A stretch of DNA of 64,000 nucleotides from Anaerolineales bacterium UBA2181 (GTDB lineage: Bacteria; Chloroflexota; Anaerolineae; Promineifilales; UBA4811), in NCBI GenBank assembly GCA_002328075.1, contig DCVT01000031.1:499597-563596 (forward strand), read 5' to 3'. Positions within the stretch are counted from its first letter, which is position 1. Each line of letters opens with the position of its first letter. The translations under genes were made by a program, and so were the position numbers. The notes beneath the pieces were generated by a model. The model saw only the letters and a program-made list of their open reading frames with translations. It was not told the DNA's origin and searched no databases. Of the stretch, positions 30,295 to 38,251 are shown one piece after another.

Positions 30295-30491
30295 GCGGGC
30301 AGTTCACCACCCGAGGGGAACGCTCGCTGCGTCGTCAAGCGTGAGCCAAGCCGGCCGGCCCACTTGCGGTGCCGGCCGCGTCGCAACCGGGCATCCGAAG
30401 CTCGGCCGGTCAAGGCCGGCAGACGGGTGTCCGACTCCGGCCGGCGGCAAAGAGCAGTGACCGGGCGACCGGCCGTCGGAAGACCGACGGG

Positions 30492-31070
30492 TTAGCCGAA
30501 TTCGCCGAGAATCAGCGTCGCCAGCAACCGTTTGGGTACGTGGTGCACCCCTTCGGCATCGCGATAGTAGCGGATGTCACCGTCCGGACCCACAGCTTCC
30601 AGCACGACCGTCTCACTTGGTTTGCCCAAAGCTAACACCAGCAGGATCTCGTACAGATCGGGAATGGATAGCACGTCTCGCAAGGCGGTCCGATCAACCG
30701 ATGCAATGATGCAGCCGCCCAACCCTTGTTCCGTGGCGCCGAGCATGATGGTTTGAGCGGCAATGCCTGGATCGACGCCAAACTCCTTGCGGAGGGTCTT
30801 ATCGCCCAGGATCACGATGTAGGCCGCCGGCTGTTCACCCTCGGCCGGACCCGTCCAGTCCTTCAGGTAGGCTGCCCACCGCAAAAGAGGAAAGATCCGG
30901 TTATTCGTCCCCGGGTCACAACTCAGAACGTATTTGAGGGGTTGCAGGTTGGCCCCCGAGGCGGTCAAACGGGCCAGTTCGACCAGGTTGCGAAGCGTCT
31001 CCATGTGCACCGGAACGCCCTGATGAAAGCGCCGGTAACTACGGGTTCTGACAGTCAGCTCGTGTAGCAT
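30492..31070 (-). CDS. nitroreductase family protein
   Basis: 192 residues, FMN-dependent oxidoreductase fold. The FMN-phosphate-binding RTRSYRRF is near the N-terminus, then NLVELARLTASGANLQPLKYVL, and the conserved GATEQGLGGCIIASVDR. Expected to be a homodimer using NAD(P)H on unknown nitro or quinone compounds. ATG 31070 has GGAGG (31076-31080) 5 bases upstream, which rules out the longer frame from 31103. It is monocistronic and divergent from the RNA candidate at 31177. Confidence 0.88.
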   Translation of the reverse strand: MLHELTVRTRSYRRFHQGVPVHMETLRNLVELARLTASGANLQPLKYVLSCDPGTNNRIFPLLRWAAYLKDWTGPAEGEQPAAYIVILGDKTLRKEFGVDPGIAAQTIMLGATEQGLGGCIIASVDRTALRDVLSIPDLYEILLVLALGKPSETVVLEAVGPDGDIRYYRDAEGVHHVPKRLLATLILGEFG

Positions 31071-31141
31071 AGCCACCTCCACGACGAATAGTTGACGCAC
31101 CATTTATAGCATACAGCCGGCAAAGGTGCGAGTTGCGGTGA

Positions 31142-31170
31142 TTGACAAACCGGACCGGCATGAGTATAAT
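31142..31170 (+). promoter_or_regulatory. consensus sigma70 promoter
   Basis: TTGACA (31142-31147), 17-base spacer, TATAAT (31165-31170): a perfect match to the housekeeping consensus, and the best in the window. Transcription should start near 31177, 258 bases before the S1-type gene. Confidence 0.8.
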
Positions 31171-31176
31171 CCTGTT

Positions 31177-31394
31177 TGACCTTGTACCAGAGTCTGGTTC
31201 AGTGTGACGGTTGGTCCGAGAGTCTGCACCGGGTGTCGGATCGCCGGGTGGTTGTTAGCCGGACGATAAATTGAGTATTGTTGACCATGAGCTGACACGA
31301 GGAGCAAAGCCTCAGCTGCTTGATGGATGACCATCTCACTCTGAACCTGACGGCCCGGTAGTGATCAAGTTTCCAGCCACCTACCGGGCTTTTT
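31177..31394 (+). ncRNA. structured non-coding RNA or leader RNA candidate
   Basis: A perfect promoter at its 5' side and an intrinsic terminator at its 3' side bound a 218-base stretch with no convincing ORF. The ends pair over long range: 31192-31207 with 31336-31351 (14 of 16 pairs), then after two bulged bases 31210-31216 with 31329-31335 (6 of 7). Inside, smaller hairpins are possible (GTCGG/CCGGAC and GAGG/CCTC). The rod with a central loop and a length near 180-220 bases recalls 6S RNA. It could equally be an attenuator of the downstream S1 gene. No known riboswitch consensus was recognised. Confidence 0.5.
31353..31394 (+). terminator. intrinsic terminator of the RNA candidate
   Basis: GCCCGGTAG (31353-31361) pairs perfectly with CTACCGGGC (31381-31389) around a 19-base loop, followed by five T (31390-31394). 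It lies 40 bases before the S1-type gene. Confidence 0.75.
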
Positions 31395-31434
31395 GCTGGA
31401 TTGGCGAATGGTTGATCGGTAAGGCGAGTTCTAC

Positions 31435-32919
31435 ATGGACAATTCGCAGGTAGATCTGGAGTTGGGTGAGCCCGAGAATTGTGGGGCTGACCTGGAGGCG
31501 GCCGGGTTGAAATTGGAGAACAGCGAGGCTGACATTGAGTCGGCCGAGACTGACATAGAGTTCACCGAGATCGACGCGGAGCCGACTGAGGTTGACCTGG
31601 AGATTGCCGAGGTTGACCTGGAGATTGCCGAGGTTGACCTGGAGATTGCCGAGGTTGGCGTGGAGCCGGCCGAGGTTGACCTGGAGGATGCCGCGGCCGA
31701 CCTGGAGCCGGTCGAGGTTGACGTGGAGCCGGCCGAGGTTGAGGTAGAGGCAGCCGAACCGGAGGATGACGCTCCTCAACGGGGTGACATCCTGGAAGGC
31801 ACGATTGTTTCCATGGGCGCCGACGGCGCCGTGGTCGATCTGGGCTTGGACCGGCCGGGCGTGGTTTCCATACACGACCTGGATCAACTTGACCCGGCTC
31901 GCCGTGAAGCGCTTCAGGAGGGTGGGTCAACATTCGTCTACCTGGTGGATGTGGACCGGGAGAAGGATCATATCACCCTCAGTGTTCATCAGGCGGTACA
32001 GAACGAAAAGTGGCTGGAAGCCGAGCGCCTGAAAGACAACCGAGAGATATGGATGGGCAAGGTGCTGGGCTATAACCAGCGCGGGTTAGTGGTTCCGTTT
32101 GGCAACTTGCGCGGATTTGTGCCGATCTCTCACATGATGAGCATCCCGCGTCGTGCCAACCCGGCTCAGGTGCGCGAGCGACTGGGTAACCACGTAGGGC
32201 AGGTCTTGCCTCTTCGGGTCATCGAGGTGGACCGGCGGCGGCGCCGGCTGATCCTTTCCCACCGCGCGGCCTATTCGGAATGGCGTGAGCTCCAGCGAGA
32301 AAAGTTCCTGGATGGCTTGCGCGAGGGCGAGGAACGCACCGGCCGGGTGCGAGAGCTGAAGGACTTTGGCGCTTTTGTCGACCTGGGTGGAGGTGATGGC
32401 CTGATCCACATCTCCGAGTTTGCCTGGCACCGCATCAACCACCCCAAGGAGATGCTGCGAGTGGGACAGGAAGTCCAGGTGCGCGTGCTCAAAGTCAACC
32501 GCAAACGCAGGCGGGTAGGACTGAGCCTCAAGCGGCTGACCCCCCATCCCTGGGAGACCCTGCTTGAACGCTATCAGGAAAACCAAGTGGTGGAGGGCAG
32601 GGTCACTCGGGTAGCCGATTTTGGCGCGTTTGTCGAGATCGAACCCGGGATCGAAGGGCTGTTGCATGCCAAGCACCTGCACCGCTCGGCCGAATCCGAC
32701 CCACAACCTGACCCACACAAGGTGGTCCGGGAGGGCGAGGTTCACCTGTTGCGGATCATCAGCATCGACACGGAACAGAGACGCATAAGGCTCAGCATGC
32801 GGGCGGTGACCGTGGAGGAGCAGATGGAATGGATGGTGCACAAGGCCGAGGTAGACGCCGCCAAGCTTGCTGCTCAGGACGTCATCGGTCTGGCTGAGTT
32901 GATTGGTGAAGAGGAATAG
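31435..32919 (+). CDS. S1 RNA-binding domain protein (ribosomal protein S1-like) with acidic repeat N-terminus
   Basis: 494 residues. Residues 1-115 are strongly acidic, with a 7-residue repeat of the EVDLEIA type. Four S1 (OB-fold) domains follow, starting near residues 117 (GDILEGTIVSMGADGAVVDLG), 202, 298 (TGRVRELKDFGAFVDLGGGDGLIHISE) and 383 (VEGRVTRVADFGAFVEIEPGIEGLLH). Ribosomal S1 proteins bring mRNA to the 30S subunit. The four-domain form and the nearby rpsU and infA support a translation role, but a different RNA-binding job is possible. The ribosome site before ATG 31435 is weak. Confidence 0.85.
   Translation: MDNSQVDLELGEPENCGADLEAAGLKLENSEADIESAETDIEFTEIDAEPTEVDLEIAEVDLEIAEVDLEIAEVGVEPAEVDLEDAAADLEPVEVDVEPAEVEVEAAEPEDDAPQRGDILEGTIVSMGADGAVVDLGLDRPGVVSIHDLDQLDPARREALQEGGSTFVYLVDVDREKDHITLSVHQAVQNEKWLEAERLKDNREIWMGKVLGYNQRGLVVPFGNLRGFVPISHMMSIPRRANPAQVRERLGNHVGQVLPLRVIEVDRRRRRLILSHRAAYSEWRELQREKFLDGLREGEERTGRVRELKDFGAFVDLGGGDGLIHISEFAWHRINHPKEMLRVGQEVQVRVLKVNRKRRRVGLSLKRLTPHPWETLLERYQENQVVEGRVTRVADFGAFVEIEPGIEGLLHAKHLHRSAESDPQPDPHKVVREGEVHLLRIISIDTEQRRIRLSMRAVTVEEQMEWMVHKAEVDAAKLAAQDVIGLAELIGEEE
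31588..31755 (+). repeat. 21-base tandem repeat encoding an acidic heptapeptide
   Basis: Eight units in register. Units at 31588, 31609 and 31630 are identical (GAGGTTGACCTGGAGATTGCC), and the following units diverge but keep GAGGTTGA or GACCTGGAG. It lies inside the S1-type gene and encodes EVDLEIA-type heptads. Near-identical units indicate recent expansion by slippage or unequal exchange. Confidence 0.9.
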
Positions 32920-32958
32920 TCACGTAATCTGGTTGTGGAAAGCGAGGTGTAGAAAGAA

Positions 32959-33153
32959 TTGACGACCGTACAGTTGAGGTCTAACGAATCCCAAGAGAGC
33001 CTGCTCCGGCGGTTCCGCAAGCAGGTCATCAAAGACGGTGTCATGAGCGCGATTCGCAAAAAGCGGTGGCATGTCTCCAAGAGCGAGTTGCGCCGGATCG
33101 AAAGAAAAAAGGCGATTCGTCGATCCCGACGCCGAATGACGACGTATCGCTGA
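32959..33153 (+). CDS. rpsU: 30S ribosomal protein bS21
   Basis: 64 residues, highly basic. It matches bS21 in length and pattern (ESLLRRFRKQVIKDGVMSAIRKKRW and a C-terminal Lys/Arg run). The start is an unusual TTG, supported by GAGGTG (32944-32949) about 9 bases upstream; no ATG in frame would keep the conserved N-terminus. bS21 binds near the anti-Shine-Dalgarno end of 16S rRNA in the 30S subunit. It lies 39 bases after the S1-type gene and 71 before infA, so all three are probably co-transcribed. Confidence 0.93.
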   Translation: MTTVQLRSNESQESLLRRFRKQVIKDGVMSAIRKKRWHVSKSELRRIERKKAIRRSRRRMTTYR

Positions 33154-33224
33154 CAGGTGTATTAGCACCAGGCCGGATTCGAACGCCTTGTGTAGGTGGT
33201 ATCGGATCGGTTACTCAGGAGTAT

Positions 33225-33479
33225 ATGGCAGCCAAAACCAAAGAGGAGAAGTTGGAGGTTGAAGGCAATGTCGTTGAGGCGTTGCCGGGAACCCAGTTTC
33301 GAGTGACGTTGGATAATGGGCACGAGGTCTTGGCGTACCTGTCCGGCAAGATGCGCAAGTATTACATCCGCATCTTGTTGGGGGATCGGGTCCGGCTGGA
33401 GCTTTCGCCCTACGACCTAACGCGGGGCCGTATCACCTATCGTTACAAGAAACTCGCTGACGACCAGTCCGCTGGTTGA
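33225..33479 (+). CDS. infA: translation initiation factor IF-1
   Basis: 84 residues, one OB fold, slightly longer than the usual 72. The diagnostic EVEGNVVEALPGTQFRVTLD, NGHEVLAYLSGKMRKYYIRIL, GDRVRLELSPYDLTRGRITYRYK run is intact. The frame is open further upstream, but ATG 33225 has AGGAG (33217-33221) before it and matches the family start. IF-1 occupies the A site during initiation. It normally sits with rpmJ in the ribosomal protein cluster, so pairing with rpsU here is less common. Confidence 0.95.
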   Translation: MAAKTKEEKLEVEGNVVEALPGTQFRVTLDNGHEVLAYLSGKMRKYYIRILLGDRVRLELSPYDLTRGRITYRYKKLADDQSAG

Positions 33480-33542
33480 GCAGTATGAATTGAAAGGCGC
33501 CAAACCCGCGCCCCCGCGCGCGGTTTGTGCTGATAGTCTTTA

Positions 33543-34511
33543 TCAGGCGCTGCCTGCATAGCAGGCAGCGTTTTTTGCGTCCCCGTCAGGCCGCCGGACC
33601 ACGAGCGTTACCCAGTCTCTGATCTGACGGCGCTCCTGCAAGGAGCAACGCCGAGCCAACAGGAATCCCTCTATGGCTGGGGCCTGGTCTTCGATGATCC
33701 CGGAAAGGACCAAGAGACCTCCCGGCCGCACGTGGTTGACCAAGCCGCTTTCCAGCATCTGCAGGATGACCGGCGCCAGGATGTTGACCAGCACCAGGTC
33801 CCACTGATCGGCCGGGTCCAGGTCGGCCAGGCTGGCGTGCATCACCTGCACGCGGTCGCCGACCCCGTTGGCTCGGCTGTTGGCGCCGGCCGTGCGCACC
33901 GCCGTGGGGTCATTGTCCACCGCCCGTATCGGCCCGGCGCCCAGTTTGGCGGCCGCAATGGCCAGGATTCCCGAGCCGGTCCCGATGTCCAACACTGCTG
34001 TGCCGTGGTGCGCGTGCGCTTCCACCACCTCCAGGCACATGCGAGTGGTGGGGTGCAGACCGGTACCAAAGGCCATGCCCGGATCCATCAGCAGTTGAAC
34101 GTCGCCGGGTTGGGATGCGGTTGGTTGCCAGGCAGGGCAGATCATCAGGCGCCGTCCCACTCGGAAAGCGGTATAGTGCTGCTTCCACGTGTTGGCCCAA
34201 TCCTCCTCCCGAACGGTGCGAAACGCGGGCGGCGGAATGGGGTAGATCTGCCCGAGATGCCACAGCACCTCCTCGATGCGGCGGCGCGTGGCAGGTTGGT
34301 CGTCGGCGTGGGAGAGGTAAATGGCCACGGTAACCCGGTCGGGCAGCACCGGGCCGCTGGCCTCCGGCGTCAGGTCGTCCGCTACCTGCTCCAGGGCCAC
34401 GCCCCCTGGCGCAAACGGGCGCAGCACCTCGGCAACCGCTTCGGCGGCTTCACCGTCCACCGTGACGCTGACTCGCGTCCAGTCCATGGCCGATCCGGAT
34501 TGAGCCGCCAT
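33543..34511 (-). CDS. prmA: ribosomal protein L11 methyltransferase
   Basis: About 322 residues. The N-terminal substrate-recognition domain is followed by a SAM-binding fold with VLDIGTGSGILAIAAAKLGA (motif I), AVDNDPTAV (acidic residue of motif II) and DLVLVNILAPVI (the N-P-P-F/NILA motif of PrmA). It trimethylates ribosomal protein L11. ATG 34511 is one codon inside a GTG-ATG pair; ATG 34487 is an alternative. It is the last gene of the heat-shock operon, 16 bases after dnaJ. Its extreme C-terminus is encoded by the convergent infA terminator. Confidence 0.92.
   Translation of the reverse strand: MAAQSGSAMDWTRVSVTVDGEAAEAVAEVLRPFAPGGVALEQVADDLTPEASGPVLPDRVTVAIYLSHADDQPATRRRIEEVLWHLGQIYPIPPPAFRTVREEDWANTWKQHYTAFRVGRRLMICPAWQPTASQPGDVQLLMDPGMAFGTGLHPTTRMCLEVVEAHAHHGTAVLDIGTGSGILAIAAAKLGAGPIRAVDNDPTAVRTAGANSRANGVGDRVQVMHASLADLDPADQWDLVLVNILAPVILQMLESGLVNHVRPGGLLVLSGIIEDQAPAIEGFLLARRCSLQERRQIRDWVTLVVRRPDGDAKNAACYAGSA
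33548..33576 (+). terminator. terminator downstream of infA, overlapping the end of prmA
   Basis: CGCTGCCTGC (33548-33557), loop ATA, GCAGGCAGCG (33561-33570), then six T (33571-33576). It is oriented for the plus-strand infA transcript. A GC hairpin also lies just upstream near 33500-33527. The same bases encode the last residues of PrmA on the minus strand. Confidence 0.9.
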
Positions 34512-34527
34512 CACGCCCGCCGGGTGC

Positions 34528-35670
34528 TCAGAAACCCAGCGCTTCCTTTAGGTCGCGCAGATGGTCGAATAGCCCCTTTTCCTTGGTGCCGGGAATGCTC
34601 TCTCGGCCGAGGGTCCGGCCAAGCTCCTGAAACAGCTCTTTTTGTTCGGTGGTGAGCTTTTTGGGCACGTCCACCTGGATCACAGCGATGAGGTCGCCTC
34701 TGCCTTCCTGGCGGAGATGTGGCACACCCCGGCCGCGGAGCCGAATTACATGTCCCGGCTGCGTGCCGGACGATATCCGCAACGGCTCCTCCTTGCCCTC
34801 CAGCGTGGGGATGAGGATCTCGTCACCCAGCGCCGCCTGGGAAACATTGATGGCAATTTCCAGGACGACGTCGTCGCCGCGCCGCTGAAAGATGGCGTGG
34901 TCCTGCACGTGGACAAAGACATAGAGGTTGCCGGCCGGCCCTCCGCGTCGACCGACCTCGCCCTCGCCAGCCAGGCGGATGCGCGTTTCGTTGTCCACCC
35001 CGGCCGGTATCTTGACCTTGAGCTTGCTGGTGCCGCTGGTCCGCTTGCGGCCGCGGCACTCGGTGCAGGGCGTGGCGATGGTCTCGCCGGTGCCGCTGCA
35101 GGCCGGGCAGGTGGTGATGTTGACAAACGACCCCAGGAACGACTGTTGGACCTGCCTCACCTCACCGGATCCGCGGCACTGGTTGCACACGATGGGCGTG
35201 GTGCCCGGTTCGGCGCCGCTCCCCTTGCAGCGCGGGCATACCTCGCTGCGCGGGACCTGCACCTCCCGTTCGGTGCCAAAGACGGCTTCTTCAAAGGTGA
35301 TGGACAGGTCCAGGCGCAGGTCGTTCCCACGCATCGGGCCGCGGGTGCGCTGGGTGCCCATGCCGGACATGCCGCCAAAGAACTCTTCAAAGATGTCGCC
35401 CAGGCCGCCAAACCCCCCGAAACCGCCCGCACCGGCCGAGTTGCCCTGTACCCCGGCGTGGCCAAAGCGGTCATACGCCGCCCGTTTCTGGTCATCACCC
35501 AGGACCTCATAAGCCTCGTTGATGTCCTTAAAGATGCTCTCGGCGTCCGGTTCCTTGTTGATATCTGGATGGTGCTGGCGCGCCAGCCGGCGGTAGGCCT
35601 GCTTGATCTCGGCCGCACTGGCCCCCCGGCCTACCCCCAGTACGTCATAGTAATCGCGTTGGGTCGCCAT
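34528..35670 (-). CDS. dnaJ: chaperone protein DnaJ
   Basis: 380 residues. J domain with the HPD tripeptide (RQHHPDINKEP), Gly/Phe-rich linker (GFGGFGGLGDIFEEFFGG), and four zinc-finger repeats CPRCKGSG, CNQCRGSG, CPACSGTG and CTECRGRK. The third Gly-containing position of the last repeat is changed. Then the C-terminal substrate-binding domains. It stimulates DnaK ATPase and delivers unfolded clients. ATG 35670 follows a GTG in tandem. It lies 56 bases after dnaK. Confidence 0.97.
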   Translation of the reverse strand: MATQRDYYDVLGVGRGASAAEIKQAYRRLARQHHPDINKEPDAESIFKDINEAYEVLGDDQKRAAYDRFGHAGVQGNSAGAGGFGGFGGLGDIFEEFFGGMSGMGTQRTRGPMRGNDLRLDLSITFEEAVFGTEREVQVPRSEVCPRCKGSGAEPGTTPIVCNQCRGSGEVRQVQQSFLGSFVNITTCPACSGTGETIATPCTECRGRKRTSGTSKLKVKIPAGVDNETRIRLAGEGEVGRRGGPAGNLYVFVHVQDHAIFQRRGDDVVLEIAINVSQAALGDEILIPTLEGKEEPLRISSGTQPGHVIRLRGRGVPHLRQEGRGDLIAVIQVDVPKKLTTEQKELFQELGRTLGRESIPGTKEKGLFDHLRDLKEALGF

Positions 35671-35726
35671 CACATGTGCACCCTGGCCCTGTCAGTCTGA
35701 CTCGCCTGCCAAGCCACACCGGCCGG

Positions 35727-37625
35727 CTAGGCGGGATTCTCGGCCTCGCCCACCGATGGATCGGCCTCAGCATCGCCCGCGGCACCGGGCTCACTGCCGG
35801 CCTGGGGTTCGGCTTCCGGGCCAGTGTCGGGCAGGCTGGCCAGCGCGTTCTGGACCTGGGTCTGGAGGTCGCGGGCTGCTGCCATGATCGCGTCGGAGTC
35901 GTCGGCCGCCAGGGCCTGTCTGACCAGCTCGATGCCATCCCTGACCGGTTGCTTGACCACGTCCGCCAGCGCATCCGCGTGCTCGCGCAGCGCTCGCTCG
36001 GCCGAATAGAGCGCCGCGTCTGCCTGGTTGCGCGCGGCCACCGACTGCTTGCGCTGGGCATCGTCGGTCGCGTGGCGCTGTGCCTGAGCAACCATCTCCT
36101 GGATCTCCTCCTCGCGCAGTCCGCTGGAAGGCTGAATGGTGATGTGCTGGCTGCGGTTGGTGGCCCGATCCTGGGCGCTGACCTTCAGAATCCCGTCGGC
36201 GTCGATATCGAAGGTGACCTCGATCTGCGGAACCCCGCGCGGCGCCGGCGGAATGCCGTCCAGGATGAACCACCCGAGGCTCTTGTTGTCCTGCGCCATC
36301 GCCCGCTCGCCCTGCACCACCTGGATCTTGACCTCTTTTTGCCGGTCGCTGGCGGTGGAAAAGAGCTGGCTCCGCTTGATGGGCACGTGGGTATTGCGCT
36401 CGATGATGGCGGTGGCAACGCCGCCCAGGGTTTCGATGCTCAGGGTCAGCGGGGTCACGTCGGTGAGCACGACATCGGTCACATCGCCGCTGAGGACGCC
36501 TGCCTGGATGGCGGCGCCGGCGGCGACCACCTCATCCGGATTGACCCCCTTGTGAGGCTCCCTGCCAAAGAAACGCCTGACCGCCTCTTGAACGGCCGGC
36601 ATGCGGGTCATCCCGCCGACCAGCACGACCTGGTCGATATCCTCCGTCGCCAGTTTGGCGTCCTGCATGGCCAGCCGGCAGGGGCCGATAGTTCGCTCGA
36701 TGAGGTCTTCGGTGAGCTGCTCCAACTTGGACCGCGTGAGGTTCAAGAGCAGGTGTTTGGGGCCGGAGGCATCGGCGGTGATAAAGGGGAGGTTGATCTC
36801 GGTCTGAACCACGCTGGAAAGCTCGATCTTGGCCTTTTCGGCCGCCTCGCGCAGCCGCTGCAGCGCCTGCCGGTCCTGGGTCAGGTCGATCCCCTGCTCG
36901 CGCTTGAACTCGCCGACGGTCCAGTCCACAATGCGCTGGTCGAAATCGTCGCCGCCCAGAAAGGTGTCGCCGTTGGTCGATTCGACCTCGAACAGCCCTC
37001 CGCCAACCGTCAGGATCGAGATGTCAAACGTGCCGCCTCCCAGATCATAGACCGCGATGGTCTGATCCTCCTGCTGCTCGAGGCCGTATGCCAGCGCGGA
37101 GGCGGTCGGTTCGTTGATGATCCGGTTCACCTCCAGGCCGGCGATGCGGCCGGCGTCCTTGGTTGCTTGCCTCTGGTTGTCGTCGAAATAGGCCGGCACG
37201 GTGATCACGGCCTGGGTCACCGGTTCTCCCAGATAGGCCTCGGCGTCCAGCTTTATTTTTTGCAGGACCATGGCCGAGATCTCGGGCGGGGAGTACTCCC
37301 GGCCGCCCAGCATCACCCGCACGTCACCGTTGGGCGCCGCGTGCACCTGATACGGCACCCACTGCAGCGCCCGGGTGACGGCCGGATCGTCATACTTGCG
37401 GCCCATAAACCGCTTGATGGAAAAGATGGTATCCCGCGCATTCACCACCGCCTGGCGTTTGGCGATCATGCCGACCATCCGCTCGCCCGTCTTGGGGTTG
37501 GTCGCCACCACTGAGGGGAAAAGGCGGCCGCCTTCAGAGCTGGGGACGATGGTCGGCTCTCCGCCCTCCATCACCGCGCAGACCGAATTGGTGGTGCCCA
37601 GGTCTATCCCAATGATCTTGCTCAC
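35727..37625 (-). CDS. dnaK: chaperone protein DnaK (Hsp70)
   Basis: 632 residues. Nucleotide-binding domain from IIGIDLGTTNSVCAVMEGG with AVYDLGGGTFDISIL and VVLVGGMTRMPAVQ; linker DVVLTDVTPLTLSIETLGG; substrate-binding beta domain and helical lid; acidic C-terminal tail. ATP-driven folding chaperone acting with DnaJ and GrpE, both encoded here. It lies 9 bases after grpE. Confidence 0.98.
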   Translation of the reverse strand: MSKIIGIDLGTTNSVCAVMEGGEPTIVPSSEGGRLFPSVVATNPKTGERMVGMIAKRQAVVNARDTIFSIKRFMGRKYDDPAVTRALQWVPYQVHAAPNGDVRVMLGGREYSPPEISAMVLQKIKLDAEAYLGEPVTQAVITVPAYFDDNQRQATKDAGRIAGLEVNRIINEPTASALAYGLEQQEDQTIAVYDLGGGTFDISILTVGGGLFEVESTNGDTFLGGDDFDQRIVDWTVGEFKREQGIDLTQDRQALQRLREAAEKAKIELSSVVQTEINLPFITADASGPKHLLLNLTRSKLEQLTEDLIERTIGPCRLAMQDAKLATEDIDQVVLVGGMTRMPAVQEAVRRFFGREPHKGVNPDEVVAAGAAIQAGVLSGDVTDVVLTDVTPLTLSIETLGGVATAIIERNTHVPIKRSQLFSTASDRQKEVKIQVVQGERAMAQDNKSLGWFILDGIPPAPRGVPQIEVTFDIDADGILKVSAQDRATNRSQHITIQPSSGLREEEIQEMVAQAQRHATDDAQRKQSVAARNQADAALYSAERALREHADALADVVKQPVRDGIELVRQALAADDSDAIMAAARDLQTQVQNALASLPDTGPEAEPQAGSEPGAAGDAEADPSVGEAENPA

Positions 37626-37634
37626 GTACCCTCC

Positions 37635-38228
37635 TCAGCGCGCCACCCGCACCATGGCCGCTCGCAGGACGCGGTCTCCCAGGCGGTAACCCTGGCGCAA
37701 CTGGGCGATAATCTTGCCAGATTCCACCTCGGCGTGCTCCTCCAGGGTCACTGCTTCGTGCACTGCCGGATCAAAATGCTGCCCCTCGGTCTGGATGGGG
37801 GTCACTCCAACGCTCTCCAGGGTGGACGCAAACTTGTGGGCAATGAGCGCGATACCGCTGCGCCACTCTTCCCACGCCCCGTCCCCGGCCGGCTCTCCCT
37901 TTGCCGTCGGCGTGTTGTTCAGCGCCAACAGCAGGTCGTCCAGTAGGGGAAGAAGCCTTTCCAGCAGGCCAGCGTTGGCCTCCATCGCCATCTCTGCCCG
38001 TTGGGCCTCCACCCTCCGGCGATAGTTCGCCAGTTCGGCGCGGGCGCGCTGCCAGCCGTCCAGGTACTCGGCCGCCTGAGCCTGTGCCACCGCCAGGGCC
38101 TCCTCCGGTGACGGGGTAGCGGCCTCTGGCTGCGCCGCCTGTTCTTCAACGGCGGCGGCGGGTGCGAGCTGTTCTGGCTCCTGTGCCGCTACCGGCTCGG
38201 TTGGGGTCGATTGGCTCTGTTTTTTCAC
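37635..38228 (-). CDS. grpE: nucleotide exchange factor GrpE
   Basis: 197 residues. A variable acidic/Ala-Gln-rich N-terminus of about 75 residues, a long helix (EYLDGWQRARAELANYRRRVEAQ), and the conserved C-terminal beta-wing with HFDPAVHEAVT and GYRLGDRVLRAAMVRVA. It releases ADP from DnaK. It lies 23 bases after hrcA in the same operon. Confidence 0.95.
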   Translation of the reverse strand: MKKQSQSTPTEPVAAQEPEQLAPAAAVEEQAAQPEAATPSPEEALAVAQAQAAEYLDGWQRARAELANYRRRVEAQRAEMAMEANAGLLERLLPLLDDLLLALNNTPTAKGEPAGDGAWEEWRSGIALIAHKFASTLESVGVTPIQTEGQHFDPAVHEAVTLEEHAEVESGKIIAQLRQGYRLGDRVLRAAMVRVAR

Positions 38229-38251
38229 GCTAAACCATCCTCAAACACCAC

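Noticed and set aside
31300..31330. c-di-GMP (GEMM) riboswitch suggested by GCAAAGCCTC
   Set aside because: Only this short string fits; the other conserved GEMM core elements were not found in the surrounding sequence.
31381..31887. A minus-strand frame resembling a leucine-rich or pentapeptide repeat (VNLGNLQ units)
   Set aside because: It is the complement of the acidic heptad repeat of the S1-type gene. The periodicity comes from the 21-base DNA repeat and no ribosome site precedes it.
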